From Antennarius striatus (taxonomy: Eukaryota; Chordata; Actinopteri; Lophiiformes; Antennariidae), in the NCBI RefSeq assembly GCF_040054535.1, contig NC_090797.1, positions 14,846,501-14,910,500 on the forward strand: DNA of 64,000 nucleotides, written 5' to 3'. Positions 44,475 to 56,005 of this stretch are shown here, one piece after another. The notes beneath the pieces are model-generated. The model ran no database searches, was not told the DNA's origin, and saw only the letters and a list, made by a program, of their open reading frames with translations. The translations under genes and the position numbers were made by a program. The first letter of the stretch is position 1, and every line of letters begins with the position of its first letter.

Positions 44475-46150
44475 GCACAAATGTATTCATAAACGAGCAC
44501 TTGACAAAGAAAAATGCTGACATCACAAGGATCGCAGGACAACTGCAAAAACAAGGCGACATTCAACAAACCTCGATAACAAACTGTAAGATCTTCATCA
44601 AACTAAATGGGTCACCGGAGGCAGCAGAAGTCTTGCTGGTGAAGAGCATAGAAGACCTTGAACAGTATCGACATTGATGCAGCTTGTGACTCCTCATCAT
44701 CACAATGCCAAACACACCAAGAACACAGACTACACCAAGCACCAATATGGACATGGACATGTTACAGAAGATCCTACAGCATCAACAAATAGAACTGGGA
44801 ACGTGTGAGTATCAAGAGCACACCCCACTGGAGCAGAAAAAGTATGCAGTTGGTCTCTTCATTGATCTGAACCCCATGTCAGACACATAAAAACAAAAAT
44901 ATCCAAAACCCTCTCAATTATAAATAAAGCAAAACTATACCTTGATGGAAATGCACTCTGTACTTTATACAGCACCTTGGTCCTCCCGTACTTTACATAT
45001 TGTGTTGAAGTTTGGGGGAATACTTATCAGAACACAATTAATCCTCTGATCATATTACAGAAACGAGCAGTGTGGAACATTCACAAGGATGGTTTTCTTG
45101 AACATACTCATAACCTGTTTACGCAGTCAAAGTTGCTAAAATTTCATGATATTGTACCATATAATACATCAATAGTTTTATATAATAATAATAATAATAA
45201 CAATAATAATAATAATGATGGATTAGATTTATATAGCGCTTTCTTGTCTGGACACTCAAAGTCACTTACATTGGATCCATTATTCATTCACACCTCATTC
45301 ATACGTGGTGGTGGTAAACTACGTACGTAGCCACAGCTGCCCTGGGGCAGACTGACGGAGGCGTGGCTGCCAATCTGCGCCTACGGCCCCTCCGACCACC
45401 ACCGGAACAATCACACACATTCAACAAATTATTACCACCAAACCTCCAACGATTCTTTATAACTCCAGTCAGGGCTCATCACTTTAGAGATTTTGGATAT
45501 TTTCATTGCCGAGAGCTCAAACCACGCATAAACGTTTTTGTGTGTCTGTGTGCGGAGTGAAACTCTGGAACAATCTGGTCTCACAACACAAGAAATGCCT
45601 AAAAAAAAAAGTACTAATCAATTCAAACTGTTATATAAACATCATGTCTGGTCAAAGTATAGAGATGAGGGTCTTTAACTCAAACTGCTGTTCTGTTTGT
45701 TAACATGTGCTCAGTGTTTCTTTACCATCGTTGGTATTTGTTAATTACTGCTGTTGGCATTTGTCCATTACCATTGTTGGTATATTGTACATTACCATTG
45801 TTGGTATATCGTGCCTTCCTTACATTGTTGTGTCGAATTGCTATTGCAATGTGATAATTTCATTGTTGCCCATGGTGACGCCATCGTGATGCAATTATTG
45901 TGTGGTTATCCTTGAATCCTCGAAGTAGCAGTGAAGCTCAGTGTGTTGATCTCTGAATCAGGAACTGGGGTGGGATTATATAAGTTTTCTTCTTCCCACT
46001 CCCTTTCAGGCAGAATTGTATTGTTGGGTTATGATCTTTGTTTATTATTTGCTGATTTAATTATTTTGTTTGTTGTTGATTTTTTGTTTGTTTTTTGTTT
46101 TGTTTTTCCTTGCCTTGTCTGAAATAAATGAATAACTAACTAACTAATGA
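44475..46150 (+). mobile_element. non-LTR retrotransposon (BS/jockey-like), copy 2
   Basis: Forward counterpart of 28447-30110. It starts abruptly inside ORF1 (TNVFINEHLTKKNADIT), continues with the same internal deletion, the FTYCVEVWGNTYQN reverse transcriptase C-terminus (44977-45180) and the same nested repeat, and ends with an (AACT)n tail at 46136-46148. Sequence left of 44475 is unrelated to arm B, so 44475 is the duplication breakpoint. Confidence 0.7.
45182..45420. repeat. nested short repeat with (AAT)n tract, copy 2
   Basis: Counterpart of 29172-29404, inserted at the same point in the LINE. The insertion therefore came before the arm duplication. Confidence 0.7.
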
Positions 46151-46659
46151 AGAATACTTTAATAATGCTACAGCGGAATTTGTTACCTCTTTTAAGTACA
46201 AGTGCAGTCATACGGCACACGTTACACAAGAAAGTACAAGAATACAGCTATCAGTTAGACAACACAGCATTCACACTAAATGGTCTCGTCAGACCTTCAG
46301 TCAGATTTACAGACCATTTGTTCAATCTGTCAACTGTTTAATTTGGTTATTTGGCTGGAATTTAGTTCATCTTTATTTTGGCAAGCTTGCATACCATTTT
46401 ACCCCAGGTATCTGATCTTCACTCGGCGGCCGTCATTTTGTGAACCACTGTCTCCACAGATGTAGCTGTTCTGAGCAGTCAGTGGTTCTACCAGTTTAAC
46501 CCTATCTAAACTAGTTTTACCTTTTGCTTAAGCCTTTCAAACATCACACTCTGTTCCTGACCATTAGCTCCATTCATTTTACACAATCCCTATTTATCAC
46601 ATTCACAAATTCACCTCCCTTTTCATACAATACAACACAATATTCAATTAACCCATTAA

Positions 46660-47207
46660 AAATGAGAGGTCAAGTATCTACTCTGGGTCCTCCAGCAGCG
46701 ATGCCTCCAGCTGCTCTGTTAAAATCGCAGACAAAGACGACACTCCTCTAGCCATCGTACTTGCTCCAAGCTGGACATCGGAGAGGACATCACGACCATG
46801 TTTTATCATCTTTGAATCATTATTTAGCGACAAGCATCAAAGGTTCTTTAAAAAACCTCACCATCTGAAAGTGGTTTATTGTTCTTTATCAAAAAACGGG
46901 CAGCTCTAGACGAAGCTTCGATTGCGTTCTGGGATTTTTTGACCGGCTTTGTGAAAAAAGTCTGTTGTTTGTCTGAAGCTGCCTTTAACCCACTGACTTT
47001 CTCAGTACATAAAGTGCTGCTGGGTGGGTAGTTCACAGTCATGTTTTTGTGGCATGTTTGGAAATGCCTCTCCACGTTGTGCCGCTTTGGTACTGTAACA
47101 GTCATCCCACAAAAAAGACACAAACATTTCTCTTTGAATGACGTAAAAAAAGAAATCTTCTTCCCAGTCACTCTGAAAATACGATGTCCTTTTGTGTTTT
47201 CTTCCAT
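46660..47207 (-). pseudogene. hAT-like transposon N-terminal fragment, copy 2
   Basis: Reverse counterpart of 26848-27370 with the same BED-like finger (CLCLFCGMTVTVPKRHNVER) and the same later frameshift. Fewer than about 15 differences are obvious by eye. It lies next to AACCCATTAAAAATG at 46650, which is the empty site of the arm B LINE insertion. Confidence 0.65.
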
Positions 47208-47646
47208 GGTTTTTGGGCAAAAGCACAAGCAGGCTAACTCCTCATATCACCTGGTCAGTGTGTCAGGCGTAGACGCACGAATGACCTTCGACTTTGAGAG
47301 AGGCGAGTTTGATATCAAGTATTTTATTTGAATGTTTTAACTTAATAAAATATCATTTTAGAATGCGGAATAATTAAGTTGCGATATCATTAATGTGTTA
47401 ATTAATGTTAATATGTTTAGACCACGCCTCGCGGGCGCCACAAGGGGTGCTCGGGGGCGCACGGTCGCTCGCAGGAACAGCGTTGGTGACCTCTGGTTTA
47501 GAACCTCCAGACGTCACGTGAGCGCAGCAACGTCATGAGGAGCTCAGAGGTGATGAAGCTGGACCTGAGAGGGTTCCTTCTGACCGCACCAACCTTCTGA
47601 CCGTCTCATTGGTCCTTTCATCGTGAGACCTACGGACGTTGGTGGA

Positions 47647-47957
47647 CACAGGAGGGAGTGACAAAGGAGGAGCGACATAGGAAGGAGTTACACAAGAGGG
47701 AGTTACACAGGAGGGAGTGACAAAGGAGGAGCGACATAGGAAGGAGTTACACAAGAGGGAGTTACACAGGAGGGAGTGACAAAGGAGGAGCGACATAGGA
47801 AGGAGTTACACAAGAGGGAGTTACACAGGAGGGAGTGACAAAGGAGGAGCGACATAGGAAGGAGTTACACAAGAGGGAGTTACACAGGAGGGAGTGACAA
47901 AGGAGGAGCGACATAGGAAGGAGTTACACAAGAGGGAGTTACACAGGAGGGAGTGAC
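47647..47957. repeat. 59-bp minisatellite, inverted counterpart
   Basis: Five TGACAAAGGAGGAGCGACAT units with GTTACACAAGAGGGAGTTAC between them. The left edge matches arm B and the copy number is similar. Confidence 0.9.
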
Positions 47958-48049
47958 TGTGTGTCGGCTGCTCTGACCTGATCCAGGAAACAACGTACAA
48001 ACATTAGATAATAAAAGTCACACCCGTCTGTGGTGCTACAGCTGAAGTA

Positions 48050-48051
<2 letters not shown>

Positions 48052-48119
<68 letters not shown>
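48052..48119. repeat. (TG)n microsatellite
   Basis: About 34 TG units; counterpart of 25928-26003. Confidence 0.95.
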
Positions 48120-48120
<1 letters not shown>

Positions 48121-48794
48121 CGTGAGGATCAGGAGGTGGTCTTCTGGTGTCGACCCGGTGACACGAGTGGACCGTCACCTGAACATCAGTTTAACGTGAA
48201 CACGTGTTCCTCCTGATCCTGGACAGGGTGGGGCCACCTCCATTTAAACATCACTATTGGTCACATGTCACAGTGAATCAGTACTCATCACCACAGCAGA
48301 CAGCTGCTAGCTGCTGTTAGCGACCTGAGCAGCTAGCGGTCCAATGAGTCCTGTTGCTGTGGCTTATGTTTGCTCTGGAGGGTTCTGTTGGGTTTTTCTG
48401 TCTATTAAAGGGCTTTGAAATGTCTCTTGATGTGGTTAAGAGCTATATAAATAAAAGTTGGTTGAGTCTGACTCAGGAGGCGGAGCCAGAGGAGGGTGAG
48501 GAGGAGGAGTATGTAGAGTGGAGGATGAAGACGAGTGTCTGTCAGTGGGACGATGAGCTAATGAAGCAACAGCCAGGGGTCGGGGGTTAAAAGCTGTTTT
48601 TATGCCACTAGAGGGCGCTACCACATTCTAGACCTCACCTTCACTGGAGGGAGGCTAAGGCTAGCTGTTCATGCTAGCTACAAGAAGTATCTCAACAGAT
48701 GTGTGTGACATAAGGACATCCGTCTCTCATCCATCCATCCGTTCACCCACTTTGACAGACAGCTTGTGATCCAACAGGCTCTTAACCATTAATG

Positions 48795-48796
<2 letters not shown>

Positions 48797-48888
<92 letters not shown>
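48797..48888. repeat. (CA)n microsatellite at a deletion junction
   Basis: The left flank matches the 3' flank of copy B beyond 25236 and the right flank matches makorin intron 6. The tract therefore joins two places that are about 590 bases apart in copy B. Confidence 0.9.
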
Positions 48889-48890
<2 letters not shown>

Positions 48891-48965
48891 CAGCCTTCAT
48901 CCAGTGACGCAGGATGGCAAAAATCAGACTCCAAATGTCTCCAAACGATGGTTTCCACTGTTTCC

Positions 48966-50585
48966 ACGGCGCCAGTGTCGCACTCTTCGGTGAGGGGGGC
49001 GGAGCTTGCCATCTTCATCGGCTCTGCTGCAGACGACCCACAACATCAAAACAGCAAAATACTTTTCACCATGATGCCCACACGCCTACAACCTGATTGG
49101 ACTACACAAGTGCACTGCTGTCCACTTGTTCGTCAATGGACGAACAAAACGACAGTTTTATCAAATACCAACATGAACAACAGCCCAACTCCTACCTAAG
49201 AAAATATCCACAACGGATCACTTACCCCGTCCAAAGTACGGCTGTCCTGGAACAAACTCGGCCGCGTTGAACCAGTATTGAGCCCCTGGGCCGGGTGTTG
49301 ACCCACTGGGATCCAGGTCTGATGGGTCGAGGAGGGAGGCGGGAGGAGTCGGCCGCTCCTCGCTCTTGGGTGGTTTGTAGTGTTCAAACCTGAGGACACA
49401 CAAATTACCATGTTATAACAGAAAGGTAGGGTGATAGAAATCCATTACCCCCCATACATATCAACAAAAAGTTGGGTGATACCCACCATAATCCCCCCTA
49501 CTCCTCACATATAAACAAAAGGTAGAGTGATGGAAACCCATTACCCTCCCTACATACAAACAGAACAGGGAAAAAAACATCAACCATTTTACCAAAAGAG
49601 CCTAAAAGAGCTACATAGATCCGAAACTGCTGCTCCACACCACTGGTGTCAGGGTCAGTATGAACACAAAGCATTTTGGGATTTTTAATTAATGGTGAGA
49701 ACATTTTAGAAACCTTTCCCCACTTCACCCTAAATTCTGCGACCATCTTAGCTCTCATATCATTTAGTTATAAGAAGTCAGGACCAAACATATCCATGAG
49801 CACAGGAGACAGTGCTGGGATGAGAAAGATTACTCTAAAAATCTTCCAGCAATAACACAACAATAGAGTCAGTACTAACAGTGTGAAGATGCTACTGCTA
49901 ACTGCTAACCCATCTGTTCCAAAAGACACTTCACTTGGGGCGGCAGTGGCTCAGCGGTAGAGCAGAGGTCTTGAAGACAGATCGCCCAGCCATCGGTGGA
50001 TCGATTCCCGCTCCCGCCAGAACATCTCCGGAGTGTGAGCTGACGGTGGGAGGCGTCAGCTCACCTCCCAGCCACTGCCGAGGCGCCCTTGAGCAAGGCG
50101 CCGTCCCCCTTACAAGCTGCTCTATTGGGGCGCACTCCAGGAAGCTGCTGCCCGTCACTCAGGCTCCCGATGTACAGCTTGATGTGTGTTTGTATACTAA
50201 CTGCATGATTACAGGCCCCTTTGTGTGCTGTGGTTGTTTCAGGGGCCTGTACATACATAGTGTGTGAAAAACTAACACAAAAATGTAACAAATGTACACC
50301 TGAGTGACAAATGTAATTTCCCCTAGGGGATCAATAAAGTGTATCTTCTTCTTCTTCTTCTTCTTCTTCAATGAATGAGCAGGACGCTAAGACTCATAGG
50401 AAACACACTCTGATCTGTTGAGCCTAAGCAGTCTGGATTGGACTTCATCCTCCAACATAAAGATGACCATGACTCCAAACTAAAGCACTGAGTCAGAGTT
50501 AAGTGTGTGGAGTCCTCCAGGTAAAGGCAGGTCAAGAAGAGCAAAGCAGAATGAGGAGAACTTACTTCAGGCTGGTTGAAGACAT
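48966..50585 (-). pseudogene. makorin-like copy D, RING and C-terminus deleted
   Basis: Reverse exons 1 (50566-50585) and 2 (49226-49389, six codons shorter than in B and C) and the first ~60 bases of exon 3 (from 49026) are recognisable. Exon 3 then runs directly into intron-6 sequence at about 48966, so the C3H, RING and C-terminal finger are gone. A second deletion across the CA tract removes exon 7. QPYCGRG has become QPYFGRG in exon 2. A SINE sits in intron 1 (49937-50369). It cannot encode a ligase. Confidence 0.75.
49937..50369 (+). mobile_element. tRNA-derived SINE, full-length forward copy
   Basis: Head GGGGCGGCAGTGGCTCAGCG (A box), B-box-like GGTGGATCGATTCCCGC, body GAGCAAGGCGCCGTCCCCC, 3' end CCCTAGGGGATCAATAAAGT then (CTT)n. 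Absent from copies B and C at this intron position, so it was inserted after duplication. No clear target duplication is seen. Confidence 0.8.
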
Positions 50586-50754
50586 GTCTGCAGGTCTCAG
50601 TCATCCACGTCAGGACTCCTTCAGTTGTGACTCACTGCGACTGAGTCCAGACACTTATAGTCCTGCTGGGGCAGAAAGTCGCCCCCACAAACCCCCAACA
50701 CAATGAGGGTTGTTAGAAGTCCTTCCCACTCAGGTGGGCCGTTGTCCCACCCAC
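50586..50754 (-). promoter_or_regulatory. makorin copy D promoter region
   Basis: Same conserved block with ACTTATA (reverse TATAAGT) at about 50653. The sequence continues into a Rex1-like LINE at 50756, as in copy C. Confidence 0.45.
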
Positions 50755-51077
50755 CACTTTTTCACCAGAGGAGCCAACATCCTGGACAATGTTGACACGA
50801 CACATAAAGATGCCTATAAAGCCCCTGCTCTCCCCCACCTTGGGGCATGAGACCACACCACTGTTATGCTAACGCCGGCATTACGGACCGCTCGTAAGAG
50901 TCGTCATACCTGAGAAAAGGCAGATACGGGTGTGGCCTGATCACAGACTGGAGCGTAGGAGGGACCAGAGCAGTGACGTATTTCCGGTATCTCTGTATCT
51001 GTTTTTCACACGCTGTTCTGCTCTCGCTCTGTCTTTCTGTTAAACATTGTTCTTTTTATTACTGTTAAATCACTATT

Positions 51078-51966
51078 ATGGCTTGTTCTAGTTGCTCAGA
51101 AGTTCTAGTCAGGATGTCTCTGCTAGAGAGACGTGTCCGTGAGCTAGAGCAGCTCTTAGCAGGTAATGATAGCATAGTTAGCACGGACACTGCAGCTAGC
51201 GTTAGCTGCCAGGACGTTAGCACGCCCGTTAGGCCCAGTGAGAGTTTATCCTCGTCGGCAGTGGCTCCGCAGTTTGTCACTGTGGATCGGTGGGGGGGGA
51301 GCCGCCGGGGCCGGCGGTCTGGTAAGCGGACCGGTCTGCGCTCGTCTCCCCCGGCGGCTGGCCGGTCTGCGGTCCCGGCTCGCCCGGTTTCCTTCGGCCC
51401 CGGCCTCCCCCTCTTCCGCCCGCGGGGCTAAACCCGGTCAGCCTAGACAGAGTAGCACGTTAGTCATAGGCGACTCCATTACCCGCAATATTAGACTAGT
51501 GACGCCAGCAACAGTACGTTGTCTACCAGGGGCCAGAGCTTCCGACATAGAAGCTAACCTCAGGGTGCTGGCATCAGCTAGGGAGAAGGGCAGTCAGAAA
51601 CACTCCACCAACACACCTAGGAACATTATTATTCATGTTGGCACCAATGACATTAGGCTCCGGCAGTCAGAGGTGACAAAGAATAGCTTGGTTAGGGCTC
51701 TGGACTGCGCTAGGAAGATGTGTCGGCATCGAGTAATAGTCTCTGGCCTCTTGCCTGTGCGGGGGAATGATGAGACTTATAGCAGACTAACAGCTTTGAA
51801 CCGCTGGCTGGCGCGCTACTGTAGGGAACAGGGTTTAGGCTTCGTAGATAACTGGCCTTCCTTCTGGGGCCGCCCCGAGCTGCTGAGAGCTGACGGCCTG
51901 CATCCTACTGGGGCAGGGGCAGCTCTTTTGTCCAGGAATATAGACAGGGCCTTACAGCGTCTTTAA
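51078..51966 (+). pseudogene. L2 ORF1: coiled coil plus SGNH-type esterase, one frameshift
   Basis: ATG 51078 opens a Cys-containing N-terminus, then a short Leu-zipper-like helix (MSLLERRVRELEQLL). It runs on through VAPQFVTVDRWGGSRRGRR into a stop at 51431. The esterase domain is in the next frame up to TAA 51966. It shows the nucleophile block TLVIGDSITRNIRL, then IIIHVGTNDIRLRQSEVTKN (GTND), and the Asp/His block LRADGLHPTGAGA (DxxH). This esterase is known in ORF1 of L2/CR1 elements. The frameshift falls between about 51290 and 51430, likely in the G8 run at 51292. Confidence 0.8.
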
Positions 51967-52117
51967 CAATAGCCATACAGCGCTCGGGCTGCAGGTGATT
52001 AGAGAGCCTGCTAGGGTAGTTGTTGATGCGGTTGTGGAGTCTAGACTAGGAAACCATCAGACTGATGGAATAGTTAGTGACGTTGAGACTGTCTCCTTCC
52101 CTCAGATTTTTAATAAA

Positions 52118-55100
52118 ATGGCCCGGGACATTACCCATGTGAATCTTACTTCTGCTCTTATCACCATTGACAAGGTACTTTTCAGTGAAGCACCTGATCA
52201 GGTTATCCAAGACTCTATACCTGAAAGCATCCCAGTTATTGTATCACATCGTGTTTATAGGTCTTTACCTCCCAGATTTATTGAGACACGGCATCTGATT
52301 AAGATTAATACATCCTCAGCTGTTAAACCGTCTAACAATCATGTTAGTGACACTACCACATTTCAATTTGGCCTTTTAAATATTAGATCAATGTCATCGA
52401 AGGCCTTGCTTGTGAACGATTTAATTCTTCAGCATGGCCTGGATATGATTGCTCTATGTGAAACATGGCTAAAACCAAATGTCTTCTTACCGTTAAATGA
52501 AGCTTCACCACCTGATTTTACATATGCTCATGCCGCAAGGGCTGATAAACAGGGTGGAGGTGTTGCTTTAGTCTACAAATCTATTCTGAACCTGACTTCT
52601 AATCTACATATTCATTTTACATCTTTTGAGGCTCTTGTTCTAAAACCATCGCCTACAGCTGTAAACAGCAGGCTTTATCTTGTAGTAGTCTATAGACCGC
52701 CTGGTCCCTATTCTTTATTCTTAGAAGAATTTGGTGATTTCATTTCGGATCTAATTACTCAATCTGATGAGGTTATGGTGACAGGTGATTTTAACATTCA
52801 TTTAAATAACCCTAGTGATCCGTTGTGTAAAGCTTTCCTAACCCTCCTGGACATGTTAGGTTTCACTCAGTGGGTTCATGAAGCAACTCATTCCAATGGC
52901 AATACCCTAGATCTGATTCTATCGCGTGGTATAAATGTTACTGCTGTGACTGTCTCTCCTCTTACGTCAGTGATATCTGACCATTTTCTTATTACTTTTA
53001 AAGCAGCCTTTACTTGTCAAAATAGCATTACTCCTGATTTAGTCACTACTCGCCATATCGGCTTGTCAACGGTATCTAAACTTAGTGAGCTTCTACCTGA
53101 GGTATTGACTCCTTTTACTGTAGCAACAGGATCAATCGAAAATTACACTAGTGATCTAAACTCAGCTCTTTCTAGTCTGTTGGACTCAGTTGCACCTCTA
53201 AAAACTAAAACCATAGGGGTGCGCAGGTCTACACCATGGTTTAACGAGGAGACACGCGTTCTCAGACGGGCCTGTAGGAGTTTAGAGCGCAGGTGGCGTA
53301 AATCTAAATCTAAATCATGCTACATCTCTTGGCACGAATGTGTCTTAAATTACAAATGTGCTCTGTCCACCGCTAAAGCTGCCTATTTCTCCAGATTAAT
53401 AAGTAAAAATAAACACAACCCTCGATTTCTGTTTAATACTGTAGCCAGATTGACCCAGAAACAGTCAACGGCAAGCAGCTTGTTATTGGCGGCTGATGAT
53501 TTCCAAGATTTTTTCTGCCGTAAAATTGATAACATTAGACATGAAATTACTTCTTCAGCTTCACCTGGATCAAAATTTGATGTGGTTCCTTCTCTGGGTG
53601 TTAAAACCCAACTTCTCTCTTTAACACACTTTGAGAATGTCTCTCTGGTAGAATTATCGAAGTTGGTCTCATTCTCCAAACCTACTACATGCCTCTTAGA
53701 CCCTCTCCCTGCTAAATTAGTTAAAGAATTATGGCCATTGCTGGGCCCTACTATGTTAAATGTAGTTAATCTTTCTCCTGCAACTGGTGTTGTTCCCACT
53801 AGCTTTAAAGCGGCCGTGGTTAAACCTCTGCTTAAAAAGCCACATCTCGACCAAGAGTCTTTAAATAATTATAGACCAGTTTCTAACCTTCCATTCTTAT
53901 CTAAAATACTAGAAAGGGTAGTATCTCAACAGCTCTTAGATTATTCATCATTAAGCGGTCTTTTCGAACCATTCCAATCAGCTTTTCGGGCCCGCCATTC
54001 CACTGAAACAGCACTTACCAAAGTTGTGAATGATCTCCTATTAAATCTGGACTCTGATACCACTTCTGTTCTCCTTCTTTTGGATCTTAGTGCAGCATTT
54101 GATACCATAGATCACTGTATACTCCTTGACCGACTGGAGAGACAGTTTGGTGTCTGTGAGTTAGCTCTGGCTTGGTTAAAATCTTATCTATCTGATAGGA
54201 CACAATGTGTCTCCTACAATAATAAAACTTCTGCCTTCTCCGACGTCAAATATGGCGTACCTCAGGGGTCTGTCCTTGGTCCTCTACTATTCTCCCTGTA
54301 TGTTGCACCTCTTGGTCAAATTATACGCAGCTTTGGAATAGGTTTCCACTGTTATGCGGATGACACACAACTTTATATGCCTATAAAAGCAGATGATCGA
54401 TCTGAATTGAGTAAACTAGAGGCCTGTCTTTCTGCTGTGAATAGTTGGATGTCCAGTAATTTCCTGCTCCTAAACCCAGACAAAACTGAAATGTTAATCA
54501 TTGGCCCTGCACGACATAGAAACCAATTTCAAAACCTAACAATATCTGTAGATAACTGTCTTATAACCCATAGTTCAACAGTCAAGGACCTAGGAGTAAC
54601 GTTAGATTCAACTCTTGCCTTTGACAAGCATATTAAAGAGGTGACAAAGATCGCCTTCTTTCATCTACGTAATATTTCCAAAATTAGGTCCTCTTTAGCC
54701 ATGGCTGATGCAGAAATTTTGATTCATGCCTTTGTGTCCTCTAGACTTGACTATTGTAATGTTCTGTTATCAGGGTTGCCTCGGTCTAGAACTAGGGGCC
54801 TTCAGATGGTTCAGAACACAGCAGCAAGAATATTAACTAAAACTAGGAAATTTGACCATATCACCCCAGTTTTGGCTGCATTACACTGGCTCCCGATTCA
54901 TGTTAGATCCGATTTTAAGGTACTCTTACTAACATACAAAAGCCTTAATGGGCTTGCACCAACCTATCTGTCTGATCTTGTTAAACCTTATACGCCGACT
55001 AGGGCTCTCCGCTCTCAGAATACTGGTCTCTTGTGTGTTCCTAGATTTAAAAAGAAGTCAGCTGGCCAGAGGGCCTTCTCCTATCGTGCCCCTTTCTTGT

Positions 55101-55195
55101 GGAATAACCTCCCTATAAATATTAGACAGTCTGAATCTGTAAATGTCTTTAAATCTAGACTCAAAACATATCTGTTCGACCTAACATATAAGTAA
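52118..55195 (+). CDS. L2 ORF2: endonuclease and reverse transcriptase, intact
   Basis: The frame is open from at least 51995. The first ATG is at 52118 (about 1025 residues) and no ATG exists nearer ORF1, so reinitiation or a non-ATG start is possible. The endonuclease has LLNIRSMSSKALL (Asn), MIALCETWLKP (Glu), VVYRPPGPYS (Tyr), VMVTGDFNIHLN (Asp/Asn), NTLDLILSRG (Asp) and VISDHFLITF (Asp/His); all catalytic residues are present. The reverse transcriptase has NYRPVSNLPFLSK, LLLDLSAAFDTIDH, YGVPQGSVLGPLLFSLYV and CYADDTQLY. The C-terminus has LDYCNVLLSGLP and APFLWNNLPINIRQSESV. The enzyme nicks DNA and copies element RNA at the nick. Length fits the L2 clade. Confidence 0.9.
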   Translation: MARDITHVNLTSALITIDKVLFSEAPDQVIQDSIPESIPVIVSHRVYRSLPPRFIETRHLIKINTSSAVKPSNNHVSDTTTFQFGLLNIRSMSSKALLVNDLILQHGLDMIALCETWLKPNVFLPLNEASPPDFTYAHAARADKQGGGVALVYKSILNLTSNLHIHFTSFEALVLKPSPTAVNSRLYLVVVYRPPGPYSLFLEEFGDFISDLITQSDEVMVTGDFNIHLNNPSDPLCKAFLTLLDMLGFTQWVHEATHSNGNTLDLILSRGINVTAVTVSPLTSVISDHFLITFKAAFTCQNSITPDLVTTRHIGLSTVSKLSELLPEVLTPFTVATGSIENYTSDLNSALSSLLDSVAPLKTKTIGVRRSTPWFNEETRVLRRACRSLERRWRKSKSKSCYISWHECVLNYKCALSTAKAAYFSRLISKNKHNPRFLFNTVARLTQKQSTASSLLLAADDFQDFFCRKIDNIRHEITSSASPGSKFDVVPSLGVKTQLLSLTHFENVSLVELSKLVSFSKPTTCLLDPLPAKLVKELWPLLGPTMLNVVNLSPATGVVPTSFKAAVVKPLLKKPHLDQESLNNYRPVSNLPFLSKILERVVSQQLLDYSSLSGLFEPFQSAFRARHSTETALTKVVNDLLLNLDSDTTSVLLLLDLSAAFDTIDHCILLDRLERQFGVCELALAWLKSYLSDRTQCVSYNNKTSAFSDVKYGVPQGSVLGPLLFSLYVAPLGQIIRSFGIGFHCYADDTQLYMPIKADDRSELSKLEACLSAVNSWMSSNFLLLNPDKTEMLIIGPARHRNQFQNLTISVDNCLITHSSTVKDLGVTLDSTLAFDKHIKEVTKIAFFHLRNISKIRSSLAMADAEILIHAFVSSRLDYCNVLLSGLPRSRTRGLQMVQNTAARILTKTRKFDHITPVLAALHWLPIHVRSDFKVLLLTYKSLNGLAPTYLSDLVKPYTPTRALRSQNTGLLCVPRFKKKSAGQRAFSYRAPFLWNNLPINIRQSESVNVFKSRLKTYLFDLTYK

Positions 55196-56005
55196 TATCG
55201 GGGATGGCGGTCTCAATGTTTAGGTTTAGCCTAGTCCTGCCGACGAGTCATAGGATTTCTTAGTTAGGCCCCTGCCTCCCATTAATTCTCTGCTATTCTG
55301 GTCCCTCTAGCACCACTCTCGCCCCTGCTATCTCTGCTATCTCTGTCTCTCTTCCTTCTTCTGCTGTTCTCTCTCACAGGCCTTTGTGTGGTGGATCATG
55401 GGCAATCGGCTACCTCTGTCTGCTTCCATGGCTGGCGATAGCACAAGCTGTACAGTGGTCCTGTTTCACCATCCACTAGGGGAGTGCTGGTTCTGCCTCT
55501 TTGGTTCTGCTGTGGTTTTGGGGTTTTGCCAGAGTAACCTTGACTTTAACTTTTTTGAGCTGAATGACTTAGGCACTGTCTGGTCTGTCCTCAGAGTGGT
55601 GGATCCTCGGCAATCGGTGACCTCTGTGTGCTTCATCGGCTGGTGGTGACTCGCTCTACTGGATGGATCGGCATGCCTTTGTTATACATTTATTGTTACT
55701 GTTATTGTTACTGTTATTATTATTGTGTTGTTAATCTGTACATGCGGTATCTATTGCTTCGTCTGTCCACTCCTGGAAGAGGGGTCCCTCCTCTGCAGTC
55801 TTCCTGAGGTTTCTCCCATCCATTTTTTCCCCTGTTAAAAGGGTTTTTGGGGGGAGTTGTTCCTTATCCGATGCGAGGGTCGCACTGCTTGCAGTGCACA
55901 AAGGTCAGAGGGATATCGTCCATGTGCAGATTGTAAAGCCCTTTGAGACATTGTTTGTGAATCTGGGCTATATAAAAATAAATAAACTTGAAACTTGAAA
56001 CTTGA
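55196..56005 (+). other. L2 3' UTR and tail
   Basis: Matches 3561-4341 at about 93-95% by eye. Ends TATAAAAATAAATAAACTTG followed by AAACTTGA units, the short tandem tail typical of L2/CR1 3' ends. Confidence 0.85.

Larger units (their letters stand above)
50958..56005 (+). mobile_element. near-complete L2 LINE (5.05 kb)
   Basis: Precise borders come from the intact Rex1-like site at 37052/37053. The element has a ~120-bp 5' UTR, ORF1 (coiled coil plus SGNH esterase), ORF2 (endonuclease plus reverse transcriptase), an ~810-bp 3' UTR and a tail of ACTTGAA units. No target duplication longer than a base is seen. ORF2 is open and ORF1 has one frameshift, so this is a young copy, far better preserved than the one at 1.1-4.3 kb. 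Confidence 0.88.

Noticed and set aside
51995..52117. Start of L2 ORF2 at 51995
   Set aside because: That codon is GTG; the first ATG in frame is 52118, although the frame is open upstream and non-ATG initiation remains possible.
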